A stretch of 64,000 nucleotides of DNA from Triatoma infestans (GCA_011037195.1 JAAEAF010003530.1:62001-126000); one strand, 5' to 3'; positions 48,898 to 61,069 are shown, counted from the first letter of the stretch. Numbers and translations are program-made. The notes: generated from the letters alone by a model not told the origin.

Positions 48898-48938
48898 TCA
48901 TCGACCGGTTTCGGGAGTTCGCCCATCTTCAGGATGCG
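48898..48938 (-). ncRNA. Hammerhead-ribozyme-like motif, left arm
   Basis: The minus strand reads GCATC, CTGAAGA, TGGGCGAACTCCC, GAAA, CCGGTC, GATGACC. The core bases CUGANGA and GAAA and the UC cleavage position are present. Helix I CAUC/GAUG is intact; helix II has a mismatch. Confidence 0.45.
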
Positions 48939-49084
48939 TTAGTCAGACAGTGTGATAACACAGACTTGCATAGAGCAAATTCAGTTTATACACTCCAGAG
49001 TGTATAAACAGAACAGAATTCACAGAGTGTATAAACTGAATTTGCTCTGTGCAAGTCTGTGTTATGACACTGTCTGACAAAACG

Positions 49085-49125
49085 CATCCTGAAGATGGGC
49101 GGACGCCCGAAACCGGTCTATGACC
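49085..49125 (+). ncRNA. Hammerhead-ribozyme-like motif, right arm
   Basis: CATC (49085-49088), CTGAAGA (49089-49095), hairpin of GGGC and GCCC, GAAA (49109-49112), CCGGTC, TATG. Helix III is only three potential pairs with no loop, the minimal form known from Penelope-like elements, which would work as dimers. Not tested. Confidence 0.45.
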
Positions 49126-49679
49126 ACAAAATGAAGCAGGCTTCCACGGAAAATGTCTCTGATGCTTTCCAGCTCTGCGGAACCAACCAGCACAACAACC
49201 TTAAAGGGAAACGGCCTAAGCTCTTCCACAGTCTACCTGTTCCGATCAAAGGTCCTGAACCTAATTTCCTCACAAGCCAAGCAATCTGTCATAAGATGGA
49301 TGGGAATTTCCTCCTCTGTCTCTAATCCGGCATGAGCCCCATTACATAGAGTGTCTCCTTAAACCACAATGTCCAGTAAGGGATCCAACCTTATCCCTTG
49401 AAGAGTATCGTGGAAGACACAGCAAAATCTCACTAATAGCCCTATCCGAACTCCCAGAGAGCATTTTAATCCGCTGACAAACCACTGGAATATGCTCATC
49501 CATTGGGATAAATTCTATGAAGCCATGCATGACTTGATGCTTGAAAGACATGTGCCACAGTATGCGCTTGAACAAAAAAACCTTTCGTATTCGGATGACC
49601 TCAAACCACGCATTTCCGGCAATAACTCAATTTGGAAAACATTGAGTAATGAATTTTGTCATTGTAGAAAATAAGAAAT

Positions 49680-50804
49680 CTGATAAGAAAAGTACTAAAC
49701 AACTTTCTCATTCTAAAATTCAATTCACATATTTTTCTTAAAATCGGATTTCCCGCAATAATTTTGATTTGTCTTGAATGTTGTATAACATGATTAATTA
49801 AATCGAATGGAAAATGGCTCTTTTAAAGGAAAACGATTTCTCAGCGTCCTAGAACCTCAAAAATGAATTTTTTTCTGCTAAAAAATGATTTCCAGAAATG
49901 ATATAATTTTCTTTCTAAAACTGTTTTTTAAGACTATTTCTAGATATACCATATTAAACGTGCAAATAATGCCGTATGTCAACGCAACTTGGATGCAAAT
50001 GACCAAGGTAAGTCGATCGCATGTTTATAACGATGTATTAATGTAGTCATTTCCCAGTTTTTTGTGTTCTTTTCATGGCTGAAAAATACAACATTTCAAT
50101 CTCTCGGTGTCTACATCATAATTTGTATATATTCCAAAAATCCGAATTTTTCGATAAACCAAAGTTGTTTGGTTCCATCTAAATCGATTATCTACTGTAT
50201 ACCCTTTTGTATTTTCAATCACATCTGGATACAGCTGTTTTCCAATCGATGATACATCGCTTATTCTATACGCACATGTTTCCTTAATTTTATATACAAT
50301 TAAATATCAACTCAATTCTTGCAGATAAAAAGCGTTTTAACACGCAAAATAATATCTAGTGTTCCTAGAAATATAATAATTTCTAATATTCTATTTGCCA
50401 AATAATCGAATAAAACACCCAATTATAATTCAGTTCTGCTAATAAGAAGGAAAGTATGAAACAAAAACGATATAGAAAACCGTTAGAAATATATTCGGTG
50501 AATGGGGGAAGCCATTCTTTAGCGGGATATTGGACAATGAGGGACAGTGAACAAAAACTACGTGTTGATGGGACACGCACTAACATCCGAGACATGTACC
50601 AGGGTAACTGATCGACATTTCAATGTTACAGAAAAAAAATGAAATGGTTGTTCAAACTTAATTATTTATTACTTTCAAATTTAGAATTTTAAAAGGATTC
50701 TTTCTGATATAATTATTTTATGTATATCATTTTTTATTTGTTTTTATTCAATTTTAATTTTCAATTGTAAGAATTTTTTTTTTTTAATTTTATATAACAA
50801 TCCA
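49680..50804. other. Unassigned
   Basis: No gene or element recognised; only a short family A scrap just upstream at 49580-49640. Confidence 0.4.
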
Positions 50805-51115
50805 CACAGACTTAGACATGCCCTTCCTACAAGAAGTTATCAAAACTCGATATAATGAATTCCATATGTCTTTATCCTCTCATCACAATCCTCTTGATCG
50901 CAGTCTTTCGTCCTGAGCGTCCCAGACAATACTCACCGACGCTGAAACCCCAACTGCCACGAGACTTGCTCACAGAAGATAACGAACATTAACAATATTT
51001 ATTAGGAGAGCTACCACTGGGTAGTTTCTCCTCTCTTTTGTTTATAATTACACACACATTTTTACTTAAGGCACTTATGTTGTTGTAAATAACAATAAAT
51101 TTTTTTTTTTTTAAA
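50805..51115 (+). mobile_element. Jockey-like LINE 3' end
   Basis: It reads DMPFLQEVIKTRYNEFHMSL then SSHHNPLDRSLSS, parallel to the C-terminus at about 46860-46990. The 3' region contains aataaattttttttttt at 51090-51110. Confidence 0.75.
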
Positions 51116-51173
51116 GTTTCTATAGCATTAATAAAAATCATAACTTTTTTTAAGTTAATACAATTTAGTTGTT

Positions 51174-51452
51174 ATGGTGGTTGGTTCCGCAGAGCTGGAA
51201 AGCATCAGAGACATTTTCCGTGGTAGCCTGTTTTCATCGACCGGTTTCAGGCGTTCGCCCATCTTCAGTATGCGTTTTTCAGACAGTGAGACAACACAGA
51301 CTTGCACAGAGCAAATTCAGATTACATACTTACACAGAGTCTGTGTTGTCTCGCTGTCTAAAAAACGCATCCTGAAGATGGGTGAACGCCCGAAACCGGT
51401 CGATGACCACAAAATGAAGCAGGCTACCACGGAAAATGTCTCTGATAATACA
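51174..51452. mobile_element. Foldback element with paired hammerhead-like cores
   Basis: Left end gttatggtggttggttcc then gcagagctggaaagcatcag. The arms mirror each other around 51320-51345. It is the same family as 48859-49196 but keeps the full left end. Confidence 0.82.
51367..51404 (+). ncRNA. Hammerhead-ribozyme-like motif, best copy
   Basis: CATC, CTGAAGA (51371-51377), TGGGTGAACGCCC, GAAA (51391-51394), CCGGTC, GATG. Helix I pairs fully. The opposite arm carries the same motif on the minus strand around 51277-51237. Confidence 0.5.
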
Positions 51453-51454
51453 AT

Positions 51455-52690
51455 TTACATAATTGTAATTGTCAAATTTATAGTTAGTATACCAAATTTA
51501 ATTAAATTCGTCAGTGTTGTACGGGGAAATTCGCAAAAATTGAAAAAAATGATCAGTAAAAATGCACTTCCGGATTTACTAGCGGCTTGAAACTCAGAAT
51601 TTTGGCAATCTATTTATTTTTTTATTAATTTTGTTTAGATGATAGAATTGTATAAACAACCATGATAGCACTTTAAAGGAAACATAACCCTCCCCTCCCC
51701 CTCCAGAAGCCTCCTTAAATTACTTTACCCGGAAAAATGTTTCAAATAAAAGTTGTAGCTCTTTGTATGCACGAGTTCATATATACTTAGTTTTAAGAAA
51801 ATCATAAGAGCCGTTTTAGAGAAAAAAGGCAGAAAACTGAAAAATATTTTTCAGTAAAATCGCACTTTCGTTTATTTGATTTTCTTCAAAAATTCGAAAT
51901 TGAAATAACGTATTTAATTCTAGTTAAATATTATTTAGATGATAGAATTGTATAATAAATTGAAAATAGCACTTTCAAAGAAAAGCTAATGCCTATCCTT
52001 ATCTCAAAAGTGCCTATAAATGAATTTTCCCGGAGAAATGTTTCAAATAAAAGATGTAGATCTTTTTGTATGTATAGTTGACGGTACCAAGTTAAAGAAA
52101 ATCGCACAAAAGTGGGGGAAAAAAAAAAAAAAAATTAGTAAAGTGGTATTTCCGGTTGAGGAATTTTGACAGAAAACTTACTGTCGAATCCCATGGTGAT
52201 ACCCGAACGGATTATTAAGTTTGAATCTTGTGCAATTTTTTTGTTTTTGAGCTATGCTCACATACACATACACATACACGCTCACAGACAATTTTCCAAA
52301 AACCAATTTTTTTTGGTAATTGGGTGATCTCAACACTTGTATATTTCCGGTGAAAACTCGGAATTGAAAACTTGACACGATTACAATACTTCTTCTTACA
52401 CGGTAGTAAGAGAACGTAATTTATTATATTTTATGTGTTTTGCAAATCATGAATTGGTGATTGTTAATTTCATGTAGTGCTCAAGTGAACGGAGTATGAT
52501 GAAATTTACGTAAAAAAAAAAAAAAACACACACACACACACACACACAAAAATCACAAAAACATACAGACCATTCGCTAAAAACATATTTTTGATACTCG
52601 GTGACCCTCTCAGAACACGTACTTCCAGTGAAAACTAGGTATAAAAAAAATTTCACACGCTCGCAATAGTTCCTCTACTTACAAGCGGTA
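51455..52690 (-). repeat. Family A unit, reversed, plus a second leader
   Basis: cacttccgg-type boxes at 51563, 51860 and 52144 mark three modules. The leader has ctatgctcacatacacatac and tttccggtgaaaactcgg, with a hairpin at about 52388-52416. A second reversed leader with a CA run (52525-52549) follows to 52690. Confidence 0.85.
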
Positions 52691-53187
52691 AATGAATGTG
52701 ATACATTTTTCTAAAAAGTCATTGGCATTGAAAAGATATTACAATGATTTTTCATTAGTTTTTACATCATCTTTTATAAAAAAAAACAAACAATTAGAAC
52801 CGTTATAGATAATAGTGTGTATAGTAAACTGATTTCTCAGACATAAAGGAGATTTTTTTTTTCATTTTTTTTTTTTTTACGTAGCTATTCACATGAACAT
52901 ATATGTCTATATATATGTTTTCAGTTATATTTGCCCATTAAAGTGAGTATATAACTAACTGAATTATTAAATTAACTATGTGATTCTCATGTCATTAAAC
53001 TCATCACGTATGACAAATTACATCAGATCTTTATTTTTTTGTTTTTGTCCATTCATAAAACAATAGACGAGAGACCTTAGTTTATCCATTTTTTTATTGC
53101 CCTACTAACCTAAACAAGTCAAAAATATATTTTAACTGGATTAAATAATTAATAGTCTATAATAAAAAGTAGTTCTCATTTAGTAAA
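52691..53187. other. AT-rich, unassigned
   Basis: No gene recognised; it provides the A at 53187 that abuts the Helitron start. Confidence 0.4.
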
Positions 53188-54161
53188 TCTATATATATAA
53201 AAATTCAGCATCCGTATGTTTGTAGCCGCAAAACTCGAAAACTAGTCTATGGATTAACTTGAAATTTTTACACAACGTTGCATTTCTATATAAGAGTGTT
53301 TATAGATACTTTTTACTCCGAAGTTCCCACAGAAACTTCGACCGTTTCGCGAGGTTGGCAGAAATAGACAGACTCAGACGTGTTGCGATGGCGGCTCACT
53401 CTCTCTGAACCTCTTTCTCAACTACTTATAAGTACCACTATTCTGAAGTTCCCATGGAAACCGGAAATTCCGAGCTAAAATCTGTTCAAACGGCCATATT
53501 GCGTTAGCACTTGCTTCTTCAGGTATTGCTGCTACGTTGATGGAAGGAGATAGAACATGCATTCAGCTCTTAAACTGTCACTAAACATGCACTTCACAGA
53601 AAACCCAACATGTAACATTTCTAAAACATCGGGAATGGGAAAGGTTCTTCAGGCGTGCAAAATCATTGTATGGGATGAGTGTACAATAGCTCATAAGAAG
53701 TCATTGGAAGCATTAGACCATACATTGAAAGACTTGCGAAAAAATCAGGTTCCATTTGGTGGAACATTGATGTTACTCGCCGGTGACTTAAGGCAAACGC
53801 TTCCAGTGATACCTCGCTCAATACCAGCTGATGAATTGCATGCCTGCATGAAATATTCAACCTTTGGAGCACAGTAAAAAAAAAAAAAAAATCATTTAAC
53901 GACGAGTATAAGAGTTCAACTTCAAAAGGTCCAAAGCTGCTATATTTTCAAGACAATTGCTCGAACTCGGTAACGGCACTGCTCCTACAAATCCGGAAAC
54001 GGGAAAAATCACCTTCCCATCTAATTTCTGCAACATTTTACATTCAAAAGAAGAATTATTTGACAGAGTATTCTAAAGCATCGAAAGAAATTATCAAAAT
54101 CACGCATGGTTAAGCCTAAAAATCAGACTGAGCCACAGCAAACCGTGGTCCAGTTAGCTAG
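53188..54161 (+). mobile_element. Helitron with both termini and a helicase remnant
   Basis: It starts TCTATATATATAAAAA directly after an A (53187) and ends in GTTAGCTAG before a T (54162), the expected A|T target. The CTAG end is preceded by a hairpin CCAC (54133-54136) / GTGG (54145-54148). Inside, a PIF1-type helicase fragment reads ALASSGIAATLMEGD near 53510. The frame 53557-53877 follows with VWDECTIAHKKSLEALD (Walker B) and GGTLMLLAGDLRQTLPVIP. A broken continuation has LLELGNGTAPTNPETGK. The Rep domain and Walker A are absent, so it is internally deleted and non-autonomous. Confidence 0.9.
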
Positions 54162-54279
54162 TTGTTAATAATCAGTGAAATCCACATTAGTACGAAATAA
54201 TTTGGATCTTCCTAATTTTTTGGGAATTACCGACTAATCCTGAAAGAGAGTTATTACTTCATTGTTTTGTAAAACATGT

Positions 54280-56145
54280 GTTTCGGACACAAAGATTTTA
54301 GTCAAAATTCGTCAAGATTTTCGCGATTTGCACGCAAGAAAAGCTCCAACGATTTTCTTTAAACTTCACCAGCCAACTTCACTACACATATACAGGTGCA
54401 TCATTTTTCTTTTATTTGAAACATTTTGGTAGGAAAATGGATTTTTCCGGGATTCCGGCGGAGCTGCGAGGTTAAAAACTGTTCAGTAAAAGCGCACTTC
54501 CGGTTTACTAATTTTCTTGAAACTCGAAATTTCAGCAATCTATTTATTTCTAATTAATTCTGTTTGGATGATAGAATTGTATAATCAACTATGATAGCAC
54601 TTCAGAGGAAGCTGTAACCCTACCCCTCCCCTAAAAGTGCCTTAAATGAATTTTCCCAGAGAAATGTTTAAAATAAATTATGTAGATCTTAGCATGTTTA
54701 GTTTATATTAGAAGTTTCATGAAAATCGTCGGAGCTATTTTTGAGAAAATCGCGAAAAAGTGAAAAAATTATTTAGTAAACTGGTAAAGTAAACGCACTT
54801 CCGGTTACTTGATTTTTTCAAACTCGGAATTTCAACAACATATTCAATTCTAATTAACGTTATTTAGATGGCAGAATTGTCTAATAAACTGAAATAGCAC
54901 TTTAGATGAAAACCTAACCCCACCCCTCCCACAAAAGTGCCCTTAAATGAATTTTCCCGGAGAAATGTTTCAAATAAAAGTTGTAGTTGTTAGTATGTGT
55001 AGTTGATATAGCCAAGTTTGAAGAAAATCGTTGGAGCCATTTTTGAGAAAATCGCAAAAACGTAAAAAAAACAACTAGTAAAGTGGTACTTCCGGTTGAG
55101 GAATTTTGACAGATGACCCACTGTCGGATCCCATGATGATAACTAAACGGAATATCAACTTCGAACTTTCTACGATTTTTCGTTTTTGAGCTATGCTGTT
55201 CACATACATACACACACACACACCATTTGCTAAAAACCACTTTTTTGGACTCAGGGGGCCTCAAAACGGATATTTCCGGTGAAAACTCGATATCGAAAAT
55301 TTGACACGATTACAATACTTCCTCTTACTAGGAGTAAGAGAAAGTAAAAATCTGGTGTGAAACACTCACACGACTTCCTCTTATTCTAATTAATACAAAA
55401 TTTTCTTTAAAATTCCAATCGTGTAACGTTTAGTAGGGATTTTACTGTACACCTGAGCAGCTAATGTGGAGCGCCTTATAGTGTCGAAATCAACAAAGCT
55501 AGTGTAAATTTAAATTTAAACTAAGTGACAGAACCCCCCCCCACTCAATATCCCGCTAGAATCATTTTTTCAAAAAAATGTTTCAAATAAACATGATACA
55601 TTTCTATTTATGCAGCAAGTATTCCAAGTTTAAAGAAAACCGTTATAACTGTTTTTGACAAAATTACAAAAATCTCTTCAGTAAAACTGCCCTTCCGGTT
55701 AAGCGATTTTCTTGAAATTCGGAATTGCATCAATGCTTGTAATGTGAATTAATATTATATACATAGTAAAACCATGTATTTTACTAAAAATAAAAGTGAT
55801 AGGTATTTATGTGTACATAGTATACGAAATTTAATGAAAATCGTTGGAGCTGTTTTCGAAAAAAATCACGATAAGCTGAAAAAAAAAAATCCAGTAAAGT
55901 CGCAGTTCCTGTTAATGGATTTTGCCGGAAATCTTCGTATCTGATGCGGTGATAGTATCTAAAATGGAATACCAAGTTTGAGTTTTCTGCGGATTTTTGT
56001 TTTTTTTTTTGTGATAATCTGTTAAAAAAAGAAACATACATACACATACGCTAAATTCGTACTCAGAGGATCCCAAAATACATGTTATTTCCGGTGAAAC
56101 TCAATTTCGGTTGCAGTACTTCCTCTAACTAGGAGTAGGAGAAAG
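54280..56145. repeat. Family A cluster with clear threefold modular structure
   Basis: 54280-54475 is a forward scrap. 54476-55346 is a reversed unit with cacttccgg boxes at 54494, 54795 and 55086 and an end hairpin at 55317-55346. Another reversed unit from its 3' box (tctggtgtgaaacactcaca, 55352) runs to about 56145. Confidence 0.88.
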
Positions 56146-57180
56146 TAAATAGGATCACATTTTGAAATATTTTACGTGGAAAAATAGATTAGATGATTAT
56201 AGCGAGACTTAAATCGTTTGATTTGAAGTTTCCTTGGGAGACTGATCAGAGACTTAAGCGCCTAGTAGTCTACAATCCATTTATATTTCTAGAGGATTTT
56301 TTCCTTTATACTGTCAGCCAAGTATATATTATATACAAGTATTATTTCACCATCTGGTGGGAGTTAAGGGAACTAATCATTTAAAAAAAAAATGCATACC
56401 TTTAAGAATCAGAACTTAGAGAATTGTAGAGAGAGAAAAAACGTATATGATTTTATTTTTTCTGGAGAATTTTATTATTCTTGGCAGATTTCATGTTACT
56501 TCTGCCAACTTCCTTCAGATTGCAACTACAATAATTTTAGATTTTCTCTGCACTGTGTAACTTATTAAACAAATTTGTTTTGCTTCTACTGTATCATCAT
56601 GCCATAACTACGAATGCTATTATATTTTACATTCTACCGTTCAGTTTGTTTTGGTTTATAAAATTATCTATCAACTCTGCCTATATTCAGTTTTTAAATA
56701 TTACTAGTTGATTTTAAAATTATTAAAAAAAACAAAAAAGTTGAAAAAATAATATGAGATACCGTAGTTATCTTTATAAAGCTAAAATTAACTTTTAACA
56801 GGGATAATAAAAGGTAAAGATTTTCTCATGCATAAATCATTGTAGTGTGTGTGAATATCTAAAACTGCAGTAAGAGGGCAGGCTATATGTCTTGTTTAAA
56901 GAGATATCTTAGATAATTATGTTCCACGAACTATAATAGTAGAAGCTAATTAACTATTATGTAAATTAAATTGTTTGAAATTACTGGTTTTAATTTGATA
57001 TTTGTTTTGTTTTAATGTATGTTGATTTAAAATTGACATATATGTGAGTTTTCGTTTGAAATAAAATTAGATTCATTGTTTGGATTTACAATAATTTTTA
57101 GATTTTTTTTTCATTGATATCTTTGAAGGCTGCAATAGGTATACGTTTAAAAACATATTAATTGATTTTTTTTCTCTTTC
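56146..57180. other. AT-rich, unassigned
   Basis: No gene recognised. Confidence 0.4.
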
Positions 57181-57575
57181 TCTTACAGTTATCAATCAAA
57201 ATTCCTCAACCAGAAGTATCACTTTATTGAATGAGTTTTTCAGTTTTTGCAATTTTCTCGCAAAAGGGCTCCAAAGATTTTCTTTAAACTTATTATATCA
57301 ATTACACATACAAGTTCTATTTTATATATTTCTTCGGCAGAAATTCATTTAAGGGCACTTTTGGAGGTGGGGTAAGGTTAAGTTTCCTCGAAAGTGCTAT
57401 TTCAGTTTATTACACAATTGTATCATCTAAATAACATTAATTAGAATTAAATATGTTGTTGGAATTCCGAGTTTGAAAATAATCAGATGACCGAAAGTTC
57501 GTTGTTAATGAAAATTTTGTCACTTTTCTGTTATTTTCTCTAAAACAGCTTAAACGATTTTCTTTAAACTAACAA
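57181..57575 (+). repeat. Family A modules
   Basis: ctcaaccagaagtatcac, ggctccaaagattttctttaa, ttaagggcacttttggaggt and ccgagtttgaaaataatcag mark one and a half modules. Confidence 0.8.
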
Positions 57576-57589
57576 TTGTGAACTACACA

Positions 57590-58110
57590 TATAAAGAGAG
57601 CTATGGGAGAGTTGAGGTTACGCTATCTCAGAAAAATATTTCCATTACAAATAAAAGATCTTGTAATGGAATAAACAATCTTGAGTTGAAGAATTTCACC
57701 ACCACAACAAGCACTGGAAACTCCATATTGCTGACGCCAAGCTCTTCAGTGCTACGAGCCATTCATTGCGCACCTTCAGCGACTAGTTCCCCTTGAAATG
57801 ATCATCTGTACGTAACGGAAGAATGGGCTATAAACTTCAAGCATGAGGTGTGCTAAGCTCCCATCCAGAGCTACCAAAAACCACATTTAAGCTCGCCAAT
57901 TTGAGAGAGCTAAAACCAACAATCATATTGGTCCACTCCGAGAAAGTCTACAAGCAGCATTCCAAGACCCTACCTCATAACTTTCGAAGAGTTTAAGCAA
58001 CAGCATTCAAGAACCTATATTGTCTTCACTTAACTTTCTTCAAGAAGCCTATTATAGGCCAGAGAATTCTCTACAAATTAGCCAAAAGATTCCACACAAG
58101 ATTTTTTTTT
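57590..58110. other. GC-richer block of unknown origin
   Basis: A frame from 57578 to 57796 includes FTTTTSTGNSILLTPSSSV. The rest has no long frame. Composition differs from the AT-rich surroundings. It could be a decayed gene or transposon piece; not assignable. Confidence 0.35.
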
Positions 58111-58945
58111 TTTTTTAATTTTATTATGATTACAAACTAAGTCTAAGCTCATACTATATAAGATTTCATATCTATTTTTATTCATCTCAACCCATTATCC
58201 TCAGTGTTGGAAAGTATATTTCCAGTTTCTTTCCAATCATAATAACGGAACACTATTCTGTATAATATAAGTGCACGCCAGCTCAGAAGTGGAGTGCGTA
58301 GTTTCCGTAAATAAAGAAATTTTTATTTACAAATACACAAGCCGATATATTACAGTTTTTTTTGTTTGTTTTTTTTTTTTACTTATAGAATAAAAACTGT
58401 AACGAATTAGATTTGAAATACATTATTTTCAGAGCAATAAAAGTTGAATTGGCAATAAACTGAACAAAAATATAGAGAAAAAAATATGATAAGAAGAAGA
58501 GTTACACTTGCACTTGGTCTAAAGTACTTTAAAGATTTAATAAGAAAATTGGATAATTTATGACTCTGAAATTTACCGTGTTATTTTCCTAATAGAAACA
58601 CAAGCTGTGGACATCTTGTTGACAGGTTTCTTTAATCAAATAAATAACATGCCCCACTTGCTTTATAATTTGATCTGGGCGAATTACTTTATAAATAGAT
58701 TATTAATGAATACACCCGGAACCAATGTGAATAGAACTGAATAAATTTAAACATTTTAAATTAATTTAAACAATTTTATCTTATCGTATAATTTTAATTT
58801 AAACTTATCGTTTATAAGAGGCACTTTCGAATCAGCTTTGTTAAATTGAATTCTAAGTTTGGCAAAAAAAAATCGATTAACTTTACTTGCATCCTACTGA
58901 ATGGCTTTATCAATTGTTTCAAAACGGACTTAAATTATTTAGTTT
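58111..58945. other. AT-rich, unassigned
   Basis: T runs at 58102-58116 and 58370-58380. No gene seen. Confidence 0.4.
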
Positions 58946-58949
58946 TAGT

Positions 58950-59285
58950 TGTTGTGGTTGGTTTTGCAGAGCTGGAATGCATCAGAGATATTTTCCGTCT
59001 GCTTTTTTGTGATCATTTTTAAAAGGAATAGTGTACATTAACCTTTTAAAAAGTGAAAAACAACAGGTGTTTACCCACTCTGGTATTAACGAACCCCAAC
59101 CTCTTAACCTAGTTAGGTCCTACCAAAAAGTTTCAAAAAACCATTGCATCAACTAAATTTGCTCTTGTAAGTCTGAGGTTATCATAATGGTTTGACAAAA
59201 ACATCCTGATAATGGGCGAATGCCCGAAACTGGTCAATGACCACAAAAAGAGGCAGGTTATCACGGAAAATATCTCCGATATTTA
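58950..59285. mobile_element. Foldback element, diverged
   Basis: It begins agttgttgtggttggtttt, gcagagctggaatgcatcag and ends gaggcaggttatcacggaaa. The hammerhead-like motif at 59202-59239 is decayed (CTGATAA, GGGCGAATGCCC, GAAA, CTGGTC, AATG). Confidence 0.75.
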
Positions 59286-59379
59286 CTTTTAGTCCTTAAA
59301 ATTGTCATTTGAATCTGTAATTACAACTGTATGAAAAACAACAAAAGAAAGCCATGAGAATATATTAAAAAACAATTTT

Positions 59380-60120
59380 TTTTCTTTCTCTTATTTTTGT
59401 GAGAGGAAAATACGATCAATTCTAAATTGAATTTTTATCAAAAATATATTATTTGAATAGAAAAAAAACTTCACAAAAGACAAATCTAAATTGGTGAATT
59501 TTTCGGCAGTTTCCGTCAAAAGTCGGAAGTTTCGGAAGTGTGACTTTACTGATTTTTTTTTTTCTGTTTTTCGTCAAGTTGTCAAGAAAATAGCTCCAAC
59601 GACTTTCTTTGAACTTCGCCTATTAACTAAAGCATACAGGCTTATCATTTTTATTGATAATTTTTTTCTGGGGTTCTTAGGAGAGAGTGGTTTTCTCTAA
59701 AATTCTTTGCCTCAACGTTCACTCCTCTTTTACCCTAAAGAACTCCTCTAGGCCCTTCTGCAGAAAGGTAGAAAGACCTTACCAATGGTACCCGAAACGT
59801 AGAGCAATAAACAATTCTTTTTCCTTTAAAAACTCCACTGGTCATTGCCGTATAAACATCTTATGATAATTTTAAGGCCTGACGATTTGAAAATCATTTT
59901 TTTTAAAAAAAGAGATGTTTTTAGCGAATGTCTTATGCGAACATGTATGTCTTATATGAACAAATATCTCAATAACGAAAATTGCAGAAAGCTCATAATT
60001 AATAATCCCTTCAGGATCTCGCCATCGCCTTTGAAATAACTCTTCGTCAACGTTTTTATCAGCTACTATCTACACCAATAAATTTCTATAATTTTATTTG
60101 AAACATTTTAGGGAAAGTTG
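59380..60120 (+). repeat. Family A, diverged
   Basis: ctttctcttatttttgtgag opens it; tttcggaagtgtgactttac and gctccaacgactttctttga mark a module. A second leader scrap is near 59940-60110. A GAAAC-type box at about 59797 lies between them. Confidence 0.7.
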
Positions 60121-60790
60121 GAAGATATCAATATAAAATTTATTATAACAGTTTTAACATATTTTTGGCAGGCATGAAAGTGATTTGGATACAGATTGAC
60201 ATAGTTATTTAGATATTATCAATTAATTAAAAAAAAAAAGAAATCCTATTTAAAAGAAAAATTTTACAAATGAGTGAGGAAGTCAAAAGTTTAAAGTTTT
60301 AAAATCAAATGTTTTGATACAAAACTTTGTAACTTTCTTTTGAATTTCTACTTTTATTTGTGGAATAAAATAAACATAAATAAACCGGATTACAGCCCAC
60401 AGTTTGTTTTAGTTCTGGACAAATGGTTTTTCAAGAGAAAGTTTGCACTCAATTTAAGAATAGTACGTTGAATTTCTTTATGAAAATTCAAAGGAACTGT
60501 TTATAATATAGCACCTTATTTCCCCAGCTTCCAAAGAAATCATCAATTGAACACACTTTATGTTTGTGTCATGGTAAAAATAAACATTAAAAATGATTAT
60601 CAAGATGTGACGAGTAAAATGATATAACACAATCTTAATTTTTTGTGCAAGTCTCTCTTAAAAGTAAAAATATCTGAAATAATGTAAAGGAAAATTGAGG
60701 AAAAATTGAATCACTGTCGGTAGCAACTCTGCAGAAATCAACTCGTCAATAATGGTGACTTGTAGTAGATGCTATGTTATTCTGTTTTTT
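60121..60790. other. AT-rich, unassigned
   Basis: No gene recognised. Confidence 0.4.
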
Positions 60791-60794
60791 TTTT

Positions 60795-61012
60795 AATTCG
60801 CATCAACTTCTATGGACATTGGTGCCCGGCCTTTTCAGTGCACTGCCGGCCTCCGGGCAGTGTTCCCTCGTTAAAGACAACATTGTCCATTACCGGATAG
60901 TGAGCTATACAGGCTCCTAGGAAGAAAAAATCTAAGGGTAGCACAGCTGGACTCGAAGCGGGTCCTCTGCGTGGGAGTCCAGTACGCTAACCAGTTAGCT
61001 ACCCATACTACT
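60795..61012 (-). mobile_element. SINE, near full length
   Basis: It holds the family order in reverse: cagtgcactgccggcctccg, cgttaaagacaacattgtcc, gtgagctatacaggctccta, actcgaagcgggtcctctgc (damaged B box) and ctaaccagttagcta (A-box side). Confidence 0.85.
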
Positions 61013-61069
61013 TAGCTAGCATGTTATTCCGTGATCTTTTCCAATCACTACTGAACACCATTTTGGGAT

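Larger units (their letters stand above)
48859..49196. mobile_element. Foldback element, Penelope-like, with two inverted hammerhead-like cores
   Basis: 338 bp flanked by the 12-bp target duplication aaccttaaaggg (48847-48858 and 49197-49208). The arms are near-perfect reverse complements meeting at tttatacactccagagtgta around 48985-49005. The right end carries the extra tail ctttccagctctgcgg. A long target duplication and an asymmetric, truncated left end suggest reverse-transcription-linked insertion rather than cut-and-paste. Confidence 0.85.
48690..49480 (-). mobile_element. LINE 3' fragment split by a foldback element
   Basis: The outer parts 48690-48858 and 49197-49480 join into one sequence that is uninterrupted at 62095-62360. 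The minus strand near 49365 reads SLTGHCGLRRHSM, the C-terminal region of Jockey-type polymerase proteins. Confidence 0.8.

Noticed and set aside
54914..55264. 116-codon minus-strand ORF in family A
   Set aside because: Similar frames appear and vanish among copies and do not keep a consistent start, stop or composition; it is non-coding repeat.
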